From Rhodococcus qingshengii JCM 15477 (lineage in GTDB: Bacteria; Actinomycetota; Actinomycetes; Mycobacteriales; Mycobacteriaceae), in assembly GCF_023221595.1 (NCBI RefSeq), contig NZ_CP096563.1:6195001-6259000 (forward strand): 64,000 nt of DNA. The letters are read 5' to 3'. The translations under genes were made by a program, and so were the position numbers. Shown here in pieces: positions 44,299 to 52,427 of the stretch; the first letter of the stretch is position 1, and every line of letters starts with the position of its first letter. The notes beneath the pieces are model-generated. The model worked only from the letters and a program-made list of their open reading frames with translations, had not been told where the DNA came from and did no database searches.

Positions 44299-44339
44299 CT
44301 TCACACGTGACAGATACCGAACGGTCTGCCATTGTGAAG
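44299..44339 (+). terminator. Imperfect hairpin between the sulfur operon and the RT locus
   Basis: CTTCACA pairs with TGTGAAG around an inner CAGA-TA-CC/GG-TCTG hairpin. It may end the sulfur operon, or belong to the promoter of the RT locus. The motif TGACAGAT is also repeated directly at 44288 and 44308. No U tract is present. Confidence 0.4.
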
Positions 44340-44341
44340 GA

Positions 44342-44502
44342 ATGCGGCGGCGCGTGGGTGAGAGTTGGTCCACGCGACCAGTCTCAGGGGTAACCCCTGG
44401 GTCGGCCAGAAGAATTGGATACTGCGTCCACCGGCGTTCGGCACGCTCCGCGTGCTTGCCGCCGCACCGGACAAAGGATTTGGTCACCCCGCCCCGTCGC
44501 AT
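44342..44502 (+). ncRNA. Candidate retron msr-msd non-coding RNA
   Basis: Hand folding of the RT leader gives a nested structure. A closing stem pairs 44342-44361 with 44484-44502: 18 pairs in blocks of 9, 3 and 6, with one C-C mismatch, one bulged U and one G-U. Inside are hairpin 1 (44362-44385: GAG-TGGTC-CACGC-GACCA-CTC core), hairpin 2 (44385-44399: CAGGGG-TAA-CCCCTG), a 26-nt linker, and a long hairpin 3 (44426-44472: GTCC, CGGCG and GGCACGC arms, TCC loop, about 17 pairs). Flanking complementary repeats, short msr hairpins, one long msd hairpin, and an RT start 15 nt downstream are the retron plan. The priming G cannot be identified; the G residues at 44360-44364 just after the closing stem are candidates. 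Confidence 0.6.
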
Positions 44503-44516
44503 CCCGGAGTCGAATC

Positions 44517-45767
44517 ATGCGTGACTTCGAGCTCGATCCCGAGTTGGCGCGTCGTCTGGCCGTTGCGGCCGCTGACGCTCCGTGGACCCTCAGCGGCCTC
44601 GAGGAGGCATTCGGAACCGTCTTCGGCGTTTCCCCGACGCTCCTGGCCGTGCGCGTTCTCGACCTCATGCCCGCTCCACCGTTCGAACCGCAGACTCTGT
44701 ATCGATTGCTTCGCGAACTACCTCGCCTGCGGCCTGTTCCTCTCTCACTGGACACCAATGAAACCTCGGTGTGGCGGTTCGACGTTCCCCGCTACAACAC
44801 CAGTGTGGACCTGGCTCGTTCACTGGATCTGACGATCTCCGAACTCGAGTGGTTCGCCGACCGAGGGGAATGGCTCCGCACGAAACCCCGACCGCTACGC
44901 CACTACCGGCCGATGCAGATCAGCAAGAAGGCCGGCGCTCGCCTCCTCGAGGTACCGAAACCCCGATTGCGCGAAATTCAGCGGAAGATCCTGCGCCGCA
45001 TCCTAGACCTGGTGCCCCCGCACGACGCGGCACACGGATTTGTCCGTGGTCGAAGCCCTCTGACTTTTGCAGCGCCGCACGCACAGTCGGAAATCGTGAT
45101 CGGCGCGGACCTCGCGCAGTTCTTCCCTTCGATCAGCGGCAGCCGCGTTCATGCCGTCTTCGCCGCCCTCGGCTATCCACCCGCAGTGGCAGGCGTTCTC
45201 ACCGGATTGTGCACTGTTGCAACACCTGCCGATACCCTGCGCGGCCTACCGTATGCACAGGCATCACAGCTACGCACCGCGCATCTTCCGCAAGGCGCAC
45301 CCACTTCTCCTGCACTGGCGAATCTCGTCGCACGCAAACTCGACATCCGCTTGAGTGGACTCGCACAAGCGAACTGGCTCACCTACACCCGATACGCCGA
45401 CGACCTCGCGTTCTCCGGAATCGAAGTAGCCGACGTCGGCACCCTCCTCTGGACGGTCGAGCAGATCGCCAGAGACGAAGGGTTTGCCATCCATCCACGA
45501 AAGACCAAGGTGATGCGCCCTCATCGACGCCAACACCTCACCGGGCTGGTGATCAACGACCAACCCTCGTATCCGCGCGACGACTACGATCGCTTGCGCG
45601 CCCTGCTGCACAATGCCGCCAATACCTCGGCGCAGGAACAGAATCGGGACGGTATCGAGAACTTCCGCGCCCACATCTACGGCCGGATCGCGCACATCGG
45701 CGAAACCAGCACGACACGCCGACGCACATTGTTGCGCCTGGCTGAACGTGTGGATTGGGACGGTTAG
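44517..45767 (+). CDS. Retron-type reverse transcriptase
   Basis: 416 residues from ATG 44517, preceded by GGAG. RT motifs in order: Lys-Pro-Arg-Leu-Arg-Glu-Ile-Gln-Arg-Lys-Ile-Leu (149-160), His-Gly-Phe-Val-Arg-Gly-Arg-Ser (173-180), motif A Ala-Asp-Leu-Ala-Gln-Phe-Phe-Pro-Ser-Ile with Asp198, Leu-Pro-Gln-Gly-Ala-Pro-Thr-Ser-Pro (257-265), and the catalytic Tyr-Ala-Asp-Asp (293-296). Retron marks are Phe-Ala-Ala-Pro-His at 184-188, in place of Asn-Ala-x-x-His, and Leu-Thr-Gly at 341-343, in place of Val-Thr-Gly. There is no maturase or HNH domain, so it is not a group II intron. Residues 1-100 are an extra N-terminal region of unknown role. No effector gene follows; the next gene is convergent. 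Confidence 0.88.
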   Translation: MRDFELDPELARRLAVAAADAPWTLSGLEEAFGTVFGVSPTLLAVRVLDLMPAPPFEPQTLYRLLRELPRLRPVPLSLDTNETSVWRFDVPRYNTSVDLARSLDLTISELEWFADRGEWLRTKPRPLRHYRPMQISKKAGARLLEVPKPRLREIQRKILRRILDLVPPHDAAHGFVRGRSPLTFAAPHAQSEIVIGADLAQFFPSISGSRVHAVFAALGYPPAVAGVLTGLCTVATPADTLRGLPYAQASQLRTAHLPQGAPTSPALANLVARKLDIRLSGLAQANWLTYTRYADDLAFSGIEVADVGTLLWTVEQIARDEGFAIHPRKTKVMRPHRRQHLTGLVINDQPSYPRDDYDRLRALLHNAANTSAQEQNRDGIENFRAHIYGRIAHIGETSTTRRRTLLRLAERVDWDG

Positions 45768-45780
45768 TGCCCGCGAGCAG

Positions 45781-46167
45781 TCAGACCCGCGGGGTGTAGG
45801 CCATGCATTCGACCTCCATGTGCGCACCCAGTGCCAGTCCGTCTGTTCCGAACGCACTGCGGGCCGGCAGTCTCGACGCCGGGAAGTACTCGAGGTAGAC
45901 CTTGTTGAACTCCTGCCAACGAGACATGTCGTCAAGCATGACAGTACATTTGAAGATTGCTTCGACGCCGGAACCGTAAGCGATCAACGAAGCCACGATG
46001 TTCTCCATGGTCTGACGAGCCTGCGCTTCGAAGCCGTCGGCCAAAGTCCCGTCCGGGAGCATGCCGATCTGACCCGACAGATACAGAACGTCTCCGACGC
46101 GCACTCCGGTGGAGAACGGCGTATCGAAAGCGGGTGGGATGAACTCGACGGTCTGAGATGAATCCAT
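45781..46167 (-). CDS. RidA/YjgF-family protein
   Basis: 128 residues. Val-Gly-Asp-Val-Leu-Tyr-Leu-Ser-Gly-Gln-Ile-Gly, Ala-Arg-Gln-Thr-Met-Glu-Asn-Ile and the Pro-Ala-Arg-Ser-Ala-Phe-Gly segment with the key Arg are present, as is the late Val-Glu-Cys-Met-Ala-Tyr. RidA proteins hydrolyse reactive enamines or imines; RutC-like members act in pyrimidine breakdown. It lies in a minus-strand set with an alpha/beta hydrolase and an IclR regulator, suggesting breakdown of a nitrogen compound imported by the divergent ABC system. Confidence 0.9.
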   Translation of the reverse strand: MDSSQTVEFIPPAFDTPFSTGVRVGDVLYLSGQIGMLPDGTLADGFEAQARQTMENIVASLIAYGSGVEAIFKCTVMLDDMSRWQEFNKVYLEYFPASRLPARSAFGTDGLALGAHMEVECMAYTPRV

Positions 46168-46209
46168 TAGATCTCCTCGGAGTTGGAATATGCGTGACGA
46201 GTTGGCGTT

Positions 46210-47022
46210 TCAGCGCACTGGGCGCGCACGAACATCGGCCAGGAAGTGCGCCACCAACTCGTTCCACGCGTGTGGGTCCTCGAAATAGGGGGAGTGGCCG
46301 CGGTCGGCAAGTTCGACCACTTCGGCGTGGGGCAGGAACTCGGCGGCGCTGCGAATCCGCTCGGGTGTCATCAAATCGTCCAGCTCGCCCGCGATCAGCA
46401 GAACCGGCGCCGTCACCGCGGCAAGATCGCTCGGCGAGTAGTTGTGGGCCTTGAGAATTCGGAAGAACTCGGTGTCAGGTGGGCGATGACCGAAGGTGCC
46501 GAGAGCTTGGTACAGGTATGCCCTCGCCATGTCCAAGCTCGGCAACCGTCCGCCCACAGCGGGATGCTCCCCCAGGGGCCGCGCGGTGACGGGTGCTGCG
46601 GTGAGGGGAGGTGCGCTGTCCGGACCGAATCCGACGGGAATGCCGCCGGTCGTGCAGGCCAGGACTACCGACTCCACCCGGTCCGGAACAGCGATCGCGG
46701 TCCCCAATGCGGCCCAACCGCCCATCGACTGGCCGACCACGTGCGCTCGATCAACCGCCAACAGGTCCATGATTTCGATCAGATCAGAGACTGCCGCTAC
46801 CGGGCCGTGGTTGCCGTTCTCGTTGGTAGAGCGGCCGAATCCTCGCTGATCCCAGCTGATCACCCGATAGTGCTGAGCGAAGTAGGGCACCTGCTGGTAC
46901 CAGACGGCCGCATTTCCGCCGAGACCGTGCGTGAGAATCAGATCCGGGCCCTCGCCGGCAGTCTCGTACCAGACCCGTTCGCCGTCTGCGACGGTGATGA
47001 AGCCCTCGGTCCGTGAAATCAT
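46210..47022 (-). CDS. Alpha/beta-fold hydrolase
   Basis: 270 residues with the catalytic triad visible: nucleophile Ser in Gly-Gln-Ser-Met-Gly-Gly, Asp in Gly-Glu-Leu-Asp-Asp-Leu, and His in Asp-Arg-Gly-His-Ser-Pro-Tyr. The oxyanion loop is Thr-His-Gly-Leu-Gly-Gly-Asn. It resembles carboxylesterase, lactonase and RutD-like enzymes. It is 2 bp from the IclR gene and 42 bp from ridA, so one operon. The substrate is unknown. Confidence 0.9.
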   Translation of the reverse strand: MISRTEGFITVADGERVWYETAGEGPDLILTHGLGGNAAVWYQQVPYFAQHYRVISWDQRGFGRSTNENGNHGPVAAVSDLIEIMDLLAVDRAHVVGQSMGGWAALGTAIAVPDRVESVVLACTTGGIPVGFGPDSAPPLTAAPVTARPLGEHPAVGGRLPSLDMARAYLYQALGTFGHRPPDTEFFRILKAHNYSPSDLAAVTAPVLLIAGELDDLMTPERIRSAAEFLPHAEVVELADRGHSPYFEDPHAWNELVAHFLADVRARPVR

Positions 47023-47024
47023 CC

Positions 47025-47801
47025 TTATTCTCCTGTGTCGGACGGGCGCTTGCCCGAAGTGTGGTCAGTGAGGAGTTGCTGCACTTCATCGGTGGCCCGC
47101 AGCAGGTGTTCTTCGACCATTCGCGTCGTTTTCGCATCGAAGTCGGTATCGAAACCGATCACCGTCAACGCACAGAGCGGAGACCCCTTGCGGGAAGACA
47201 CTGCACGCGAGACCGAACCGATGATGTCCTGAGATCGTTTGTGGACAACGGCGAATCCGGTTTTCTGCGTCTCGGCGATGTCGGCGAGAAAGCCGGTGGG
47301 TCCTTCCAGTGGATAGCCACTCTTCTCCACCATCGCCAGGTAGGGCGCCCGGGTGTTGTCCTCGAGTGCCGCCACCAACGCGAGCGGACCCGCGAACCGG
47401 TGCGGCGGAAGCAGATCCCCGAGCATACGAGTGATCATCTTGAGTCGCTCGGGACGCAGCGCCGCGATGATCCGCGTCCCGCCGCTCTCGAGAACCTGCA
47501 GATTCACCATCATGTCCGTGCTCTCGGACAGCACCCGCATGGTCGGATCGCACAAGGCCGCCAACGAATGCGCTGCCGCTTCGTGGGAAACCTGCAGTGC
47601 AGCCGGGCCGGGGAGATAGCGACCGTCGTAGCGGAAGACCCAACCACGGTTCGCGAGTTCTCCGAGCACTCGGTGCGCAGTCGGGCGGAGCATCCCGACT
47701 TCTTCTGCCAGTTCGCTGAGCTTCATCGGCGTGGTCGAGCGCGCGATGGCCTCGAGTAGATCCAACGCTTTGTCGACGGCGGACGCAGAACCCTTCGTCA
47801 T
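47025..47801 (-). CDS. IclR-family regulator of the second ABC locus
   Basis: 258 residues. The N-terminal winged helix has Leu-Ser-Glu-Leu-Ala-Glu-Glu-Val-Gly-Met and Pro-Thr-Ala-His-Arg-Val-Leu. The C-terminal effector domain has a Thr-Gly-Phe-Leu-Ala-Asp-Ile and Gly-Phe-Ala-Val-Val-His-Lys stretch. It is divergent from the ABC operon at 47997 and heads the hydrolase-ridA operon, so it probably controls both. A TTCCG-CGGAA palindrome lies in the shared promoter. Confidence 0.88.
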   Translation of the reverse strand: MTKGSASAVDKALDLLEAIARSTTPMKLSELAEEVGMLRPTAHRVLGELANRGWVFRYDGRYLPGPAALQVSHEAAAHSLAALCDPTMRVLSESTDMMVNLQVLESGGTRIIAALRPERLKMITRMLGDLLPPHRFAGPLALVAALEDNTRAPYLAMVEKSGYPLEGPTGFLADIAETQKTGFAVVHKRSQDIIGSVSRAVSSRKGSPLCALTVIGFDTDFDAKTTRMVEEHLLRATDEVQQLLTDHTSGKRPSDTGE

Positions 47802-47905
47802 CCGATCCCCTCCCGGTGCCGTGGATGTACCCGGCGATCCGAAATCTCGTGTTCTTGGAAAACCCTTGGCATTCGCCTAGGAAATTACTATAGTCACAAC
47901 AATCG

Positions 47906-47920
47906 TTCCGGCGTACGGAA
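47906..47920. promoter_or_regulatory. Palindrome, possible IclR operator
   Basis: TTCCG-GCGTA-CGGAA is an exact 5-bp inverted repeat in the 195-bp divergent promoter between the IclR gene and the second ABC operon. Confidence 0.5.
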
Positions 47921-47996
47921 TTCTTTGAGCGTCTTCACCTTCCCACCGGATTACCGGCAAGGAAGTCATATCTTTCCCAGCGAGAGGTTTTCGGAC

Positions 47997-49001
47997 ATGA
48001 CGGTTGGACTTACCCTTCGGTCGACACCACGGTTCAGAGTTGTTGCCCTAGCCGCGGTCGCGACCGCGGCATTGGCACTGACAGGCTGTTCGAGCGACGC
48101 CACGGCCTCCGACGGCGGGGGCACCCAGACCACCACGATTCGAATCGCACCTCAGCCGATCGCGGACTTCGCACCGATTTGGCTCGGCATGGAGCAGGGG
48201 TACTTCACCGATGAGGGACTCGACATCCAACTCGTGGAGGGCGGCGCTAGTTCCTCGGCTCAAATTCCGTTGCTGCTCAGCGGAAATGCAGATATGGCAG
48301 CCACGACTGCCGCTGCCGCAATTCAGGCACGGAGCCAGAACATGCCCGTCACCATTGTCGGCGGGCTCACGAATTTTGCCGCAAATGACAGCGTCGACCA
48401 GTCCGGTCTCGTGGTCGCCAAGGACAGTTCCATCAGCGGCTTCCGTGACCTCGAAGGCAAGACCGTCGCGATCAGCGGTTTGAAGTCCGTCAGCGAAGCA
48501 GTCATCTCTGCCGCGGTGGAGAAATCCGGCGGAGCAGCGAACAAGGTCTCGTTCATTCAGGCGCCCATGCCCAACCTCGGCGACCTGGTTTCCACCGGCG
48601 GGGCCGACGCGGCATTCCTCATCGATCCGTTCCTGAGTAAAGCAACCGACTCGGGGCTGAAGATCCTCGGCCACCCCTTCCCCTTGGCCGCGCCCGGTGT
48701 ACCGGGGACCTCGCTGGTCGCTTCGGAATCGTTTGTCAATGCGAACCCTGACTCACTCGCGAAATTCCGTACCGCGCTTGCCAAATCAGTTGACTACGCC
48801 AATCAGAATCCGGGCGCGGTCAAGGCTGCACTCTCGACACAAGCCAAGATTCCGCTCGAAATGCTGGCCAACAGCAAGAATCCTCAGTTCGTCGCAGTAG
48901 TGGAACCGGGTGCTCTCGGCACGGAGATCGAACTGCTGGTCAAGTACGGGGAACTGACGGATTCGGTCGAGGCCGAATCCCTGCTGACCCCGGCCAACTG
49001 A
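47997..49001 (+). CDS. ABC transporter substrate-binding lipoprotein (NitT/TauT family)
   Basis: 334 residues from ATG 47997 behind GAGAGG; a longer frame from 47925 would place extra residues before the signal peptide. Lipobox Leu-Ala-Leu-Thr-Gly-Cys. The mature domain has the NMT1-like Trp-Leu-Gly-Met-Glu-Gln-Gly-Tyr-Phe-Thr-Asp-Glu-Gly-Leu and Gly-Gly-Ala-Ser-Ser-Ser-Ala-Gln. Ligands of the family include taurine, nitrate, sulfonates, phthalate and pyrimidine precursors. Neighbours favour a nitrogenous compound. Confidence 0.9.
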   Translation: MTVGLTLRSTPRFRVVALAAVATAALALTGCSSDATASDGGGTQTTTIRIAPQPIADFAPIWLGMEQGYFTDEGLDIQLVEGGASSSAQIPLLLSGNADMAATTAAAAIQARSQNMPVTIVGGLTNFAANDSVDQSGLVVAKDSSISGFRDLEGKTVAISGLKSVSEAVISAAVEKSGGAANKVSFIQAPMPNLGDLVSTGGADAAFLIDPFLSKATDSGLKILGHPFPLAAPGVPGTSLVASESFVNANPDSLAKFRTALAKSVDYANQNPGAVKAALSTQAKIPLEMLANSKNPQFVAVVEPGALGTEIELLVKYGELTDSVEAESLLTPAN

Positions 49002-49002
49002 G

Positions 49003-49794
49003 TTGTCCGCCTTGACAACCCTGCAGACTCGCCGCAGGCAGGTTCTGCTCGGTCGGCTGCTGACGCTCTTCGCGTTGGCAGCCGCCTGGCAGATCTTCGG
49101 AATGCTCGGCGACGAGGACGTCAAAGGTATTCCGAAGTTCAGCGACGTGGCAGTGGCCTTTGTGAACGAGCTCGGCACGTCCTCGTTGTGGACATCACTG
49201 GGACAAACGGTGACCACCACGGCGATCGGATTGGCGCTGTGCCTGGTGATCGGAATCCCGGCAGGGCTGCTGCTCGCCGCGCACCCGTTCCTGACGGTCT
49301 CCTCCCGCTTCGTCATCGACTTCTGCCGAACCGTTCCGCCGCTCGCAATCATTCCGCTCTTTCTGCTGATCATGGGCCCGACGCAACGGATGGCGGTGGC
49401 ACTGATCGTGGCAGTAAGTGTGTGGCCGATTCTGCTCCAGACGATTCACGGTGTGCGCAACGTCGACCCGGAACTGCTGGCCACCGCACGATCCTTCCGA
49501 CTTCCACTGTGGCGCAGGCTCGCTCTCGTCGTCGCACCGGCGTCGATGCCCTACATCTTCACCGGGATTCGCATCTCGGCAACACTGAGATTGCTGCTGA
49601 CCATCGGTGCAGAATTGATCGCCGGCGTGCCGGGACTCGGTAAGGAGATCCTGCTGAGCCAATCCGTTCCCGATCGAATGTTCGCACTGATCATCGTCGC
49701 CGGACTACTCGGAATGCTGCTCGCCTTCGCCGTGATGGCGATCGAGAATCGTTTACTTGCTTGGCATTACATCCCGAGGAGGATGACGACGTGA
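49003..49794 (+). CDS. ABC transporter permease, first of two
   Basis: 263 residues with six membrane helices and a BPD permease fold. The coupling loop is Ala-Thr-Ala-Arg-Ser-Phe-Arg-Leu-Pro-Leu-Trp-Arg-Arg. It starts at TTG 49003, 1 bp after the previous stop; a second TTG at 49012 is possible. Its stop overlaps the next permease start. Confidence 0.88.
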   Translation: MSALTTLQTRRRQVLLGRLLTLFALAAAWQIFGMLGDEDVKGIPKFSDVAVAFVNELGTSSLWTSLGQTVTTTAIGLALCLVIGIPAGLLLAAHPFLTVSSRFVIDFCRTVPPLAIIPLFLLIMGPTQRMAVALIVAVSVWPILLQTIHGVRNVDPELLATARSFRLPLWRRLALVVAPASMPYIFTGIRISATLRLLLTIGAELIAGVPGLGKEILLSQSVPDRMFALIIVAGLLGMLLAFAVMAIENRLLAWHYIPRRMTT

Positions 49795-50579
49795 AGATGA
49801 TGTCAGGACTTCGACTCCTCGTGTGGGAGTTGTGGCTGCCGATCTTGATCGTCGTCGTATGGTACTTCGGTTCGGAGTCGAGCAAGTCGCCTTACTTCCC
49901 GCCGCTGTCGCGTATCTGGAAAGCGTTTGTGGACAACTGGTTCGGTCCGGGATTCGTCCACGACGTCGTACCGAGCTTGACCAACCTTGCCTTCGGTCTC
50001 GCCGTGGCACTGGTGGTCGGCGTCGGTGCCGGTCTCCTGCTGGCACTGTTCCCGCTGGCTGCCGACATTGCCGATCCGTTTCTCCAGTTCTTCCGCGCTA
50101 TTCCGGCGCTGGCCGTATTACCCGCACTTTTCATCGTTTTCGGAACCGGTTCGACGGGTAACGTTGCCGCCATCGCCTTCGGCGCGGTCTGGCCGATACT
50201 CCTCAACACCCTCGACGGCATTCGCTCCATCGACCCGAGTATCCGATTGGTGGCGCGCAGCTACCGGATCCGTACACCCCTCCTGGTGACGCAGGTACTC
50301 CTCCCCGGAGCGATGCCGCAGATAACAGTCGGTATCCGCACCAGTCTCGCGATCGGTGTCGTCATCATGGTCGGAAGCGAAATGTACGTCTCCACTGCAG
50401 GAATCGGTCACTTCGTGATCGTCGCGCAACAGACCTTCGCGATCGCCGACATGTGGTCCGGAATTCTCCTGCTGGGAATCATCGGATACGTGCTCAACCT
50501 CGGATACGGCGTGATCGAACGATGGTTGCTCAGATGGCAGCCGCGGACCCACGACGCTCTCGCAGTGAAAGGAAACTGA
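49791..50579 (+). CDS. ABC transporter permease, second of two
   Basis: 262 residues from GTG 49791 (GTGA overlap) with a GAGGAGG site 9 bp upstream; ATG 49797 is an alternative. Six helices with coupling loop Val-Ala-Arg-Ser-Tyr-Arg-Ile-Arg-Thr-Pro. The two permeases probably form a heterodimer, whereas the sulfur operon at 36.5 kb encodes a single homodimeric one. Confidence 0.88.
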   Translation: MKMMSGLRLLVWELWLPILIVVVWYFGSESSKSPYFPPLSRIWKAFVDNWFGPGFVHDVVPSLTNLAFGLAVALVVGVGAGLLLALFPLAADIADPFLQFFRAIPALAVLPALFIVFGTGSTGNVAAIAFGAVWPILLNTLDGIRSIDPSIRLVARSYRIRTPLLVTQVLLPGAMPQITVGIRTSLAIGVVIMVGSEMYVSTAGIGHFVIVAQQTFAIADMWSGILLLGIIGYVLNLGYGVIERWLLRWQPRTHDALAVKGN

Positions 50580-51388
50580 TGTCATCCACAGAATCTGCGG
50601 CATCGATACCCGCAGTCGAACTGAGCGGCCTCGGGGTGACCTACGGCGGTCCCACCGGCCGCGAAGTGCTCCGCGGCATCGATCTGTCCGTTGCACCCGG
50701 AGAAATCGTCTGCATCGTCGGCCATTCCGGCATCGGCAAGAGCACGCTGATTCGTTGCATCGCCGGTCTGCAGAAGCCGACCACTGGTGAGGTCCGCATC
50801 GCCGGGATCGCGATCGATGCACCGCCGGCCACGCTGGCTCTCGTGTCACAGGACTACGGACGCACACTGATGCCGTGGCTTCGAGTGGGCGAGAACGTTC
50901 GCCTGCCGCTACGGGGCAACGGTCTGGCGCGGAAGGTTCAGAACGAGAGGGTTAGCGATGCACTTGCCGTTGTCGGTCTAGGCGGTGCTGCGCGTTCCTA
51001 CCCCTGGCAGTTGTCCGGCGGAATGCAGCAGAGAGTGGCGATAGCTCGCGCTCTCGCCTATCGGCCGCAGGTACTCCTCATGGACGAACCCTTCGCGTCG
51101 GTCGATGCGCAGACCCGCGCGGAACTCGAAGACCTCCTGCTGACGCTTCAGCGTGATCTTGGCATCACCGTCCTCCTCGTCACCCACGACGTCGACGAAT
51201 CGGTGTACCTGTCCGATCGAGTGGTCGTACTCGGCGGAACTCCGGCATTGACGCAGGACATCGTCGACGTCCCGTTGACCGGAGCTCGAGATCAACTGAC
51301 CACCAAGGCAGACCCACTGTTCATCGAGTGCCGTACCAGGGTCCTGTCCGCGATCCAGCAGTCGAAGGTGGTGGCGCCCGTGTCGTAA
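50579..51388 (+). CDS. ABC transporter ATPase (NitT/TauT family)
   Basis: 269 residues from ATG 50579 (TGATG overlap). Walker A is Gly-His-Ser-Gly-Ile-Gly-Lys-Ser-Thr, the signature Leu-Ser-Gly-Gly-Met-Gln-Gln-Arg, Walker B Leu-Leu-Met-Asp-Glu-Pro, and the switch Thr-His-Asp-Val-Asp-Glu. It completes the importer. Confidence 0.93.
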   Translation: MSSTESAASIPAVELSGLGVTYGGPTGREVLRGIDLSVAPGEIVCIVGHSGIGKSTLIRCIAGLQKPTTGEVRIAGIAIDAPPATLALVSQDYGRTLMPWLRVGENVRLPLRGNGLARKVQNERVSDALAVVGLGGAARSYPWQLSGGMQQRVAIARALAYRPQVLLMDEPFASVDAQTRAELEDLLLTLQRDLGITVLLVTHDVDESVYLSDRVVVLGGTPALTQDIVDVPLTGARDQLTTKADPLFIECRTRVLSAIQQSKVVAPVS

Positions 51389-51410
51389 GCGCCTCGCCTA
51401 GGCTGGCTCC

Positions 51411-52421
51411 GTGATCCTTCTCCTCATCGGCCTCGCGCTGCTCGGATTCTGCGGCTACCGGTTCAGGCAGGATCGACGGAGGCTGAGCAACGGCGTCTAC
51501 CTACTTCTCGGACTGATCTTCACCGGTCTGTGGATGTTGCAGTCGGGTGCGCCGGGAACCGAGGTCCCGTCGTTCGTCATCGCGACGATCGCTCTGCTCT
51601 CGCCGTTGCTGGTGCTCATGCTTGCAGGATTCCTGATCGTCAACGGAGTCACGATGCTGCGGCGCGAGGGATTCAGCGTCGCGAATCTGCTCTCACTCGT
51701 CGCCGGACTCGGCCTGCTCGTTCCCTACGTGTTGCTCGCATCAGCGCTGCTGACGCAGAGATATTGGCTCGCAGTCGTTCTCGGATCGTTCAGCCTGGTC
51801 GCGTCGTACCTGGGGTTTCTGTTCACGAGCTTTCTGCTCTACTCCTACGTCTACGGACGCCAGAAGTACCAGCCCGGGATGGACGCGATAGTGGTTCACG
51901 GCGCCGGGCTTTCGGGCGCCGACGTGACGCCCCTGCTTGCCAGCCGTCTGGACAAGGCGGCCGACGTCTTTCGCGCCGAGGTCCGCGAAGGACGTTCACC
52001 ACTGTTGGTCGTGAGCGGCGGGAAGGGTTCGGACGAGGTGGTCAGCGAGGCGGAGGCAATGTGCGTCTACCTCGTCGATCACGGGATACCGCGCGAGAGC
52101 GTGATTCTCGAGGACCGCTCGACCACCACGCTCGAGAACCTCGAGTACACCAGGGACCTTCTCCGTGCCAACACCACGAAGCCTCGAATGGTGCTGGTCA
52201 CCAGCAACTTCCACATCCTCCGAACTGCGACGTTTGCCCGAAGCCTCGATCTGGATGCGGAAGTCATCGGTTCCCACACCGCCCGGTACTACCTGCCGAG
52301 CGCCATTCTGCGCGAGTTCGCCGCCGTCACGGTGGAGCACAAGTGGCTCAACGGAACGGTCTGCCTGATCCTGGCCGCCCTGCCCCCACTGGTGGTCTGG
52401 GCGGTCGGTGGCATTTCGTAG
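51411..52421 (+). CDS. YdcF/SanA-like (DUF218) membrane protein
   Basis: 336 residues. About five N-terminal membrane helices (1-145) are followed by a DUF218 domain (about 155-300) with Asp-Ala-Ile-Val-Val-His-Gly-Ala-Gly, Val-Ser-Gly-Gly-Lys-Gly-Ser-Asp-Glu and Leu-Val-Thr-Ser-Asn-Phe-His. One last helix ends the protein. Relatives affect envelope integrity and vancomycin tolerance. It starts at a GTG 22 bp after the ABC operon and may be read through from it, but a functional link is unlikely. Confidence 0.85.
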   Translation: MILLLIGLALLGFCGYRFRQDRRRLSNGVYLLLGLIFTGLWMLQSGAPGTEVPSFVIATIALLSPLLVLMLAGFLIVNGVTMLRREGFSVANLLSLVAGLGLLVPYVLLASALLTQRYWLAVVLGSFSLVASYLGFLFTSFLLYSYVYGRQKYQPGMDAIVVHGAGLSGADVTPLLASRLDKAADVFRAEVREGRSPLLVVSGGKGSDEVVSEAEAMCVYLVDHGIPRESVILEDRSTTTLENLEYTRDLLRANTTKPRMVLVTSNFHILRTATFARSLDLDAEVIGSHTARYYLPSAILREFAAVTVEHKWLNGTVCLILAALPPLVVWAVGGIS

Positions 52422-52427
52422 CCGGAT

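Noticed and set aside
44351..44376. CGCGTGG/CCACGCG hairpin in the RT leader
   Set aside because: It is a perfect 7-bp stem but competes with the longer closing stem and hairpin 1; kept only as an alternative fold.
44342..45767. Group II intron or diversity-generating retroelement as the source of the RT
   Set aside because: There is no maturase or HNH domain, no intron domain V/VI sequence, and no template/variable repeat pair or Avd-like gene nearby.
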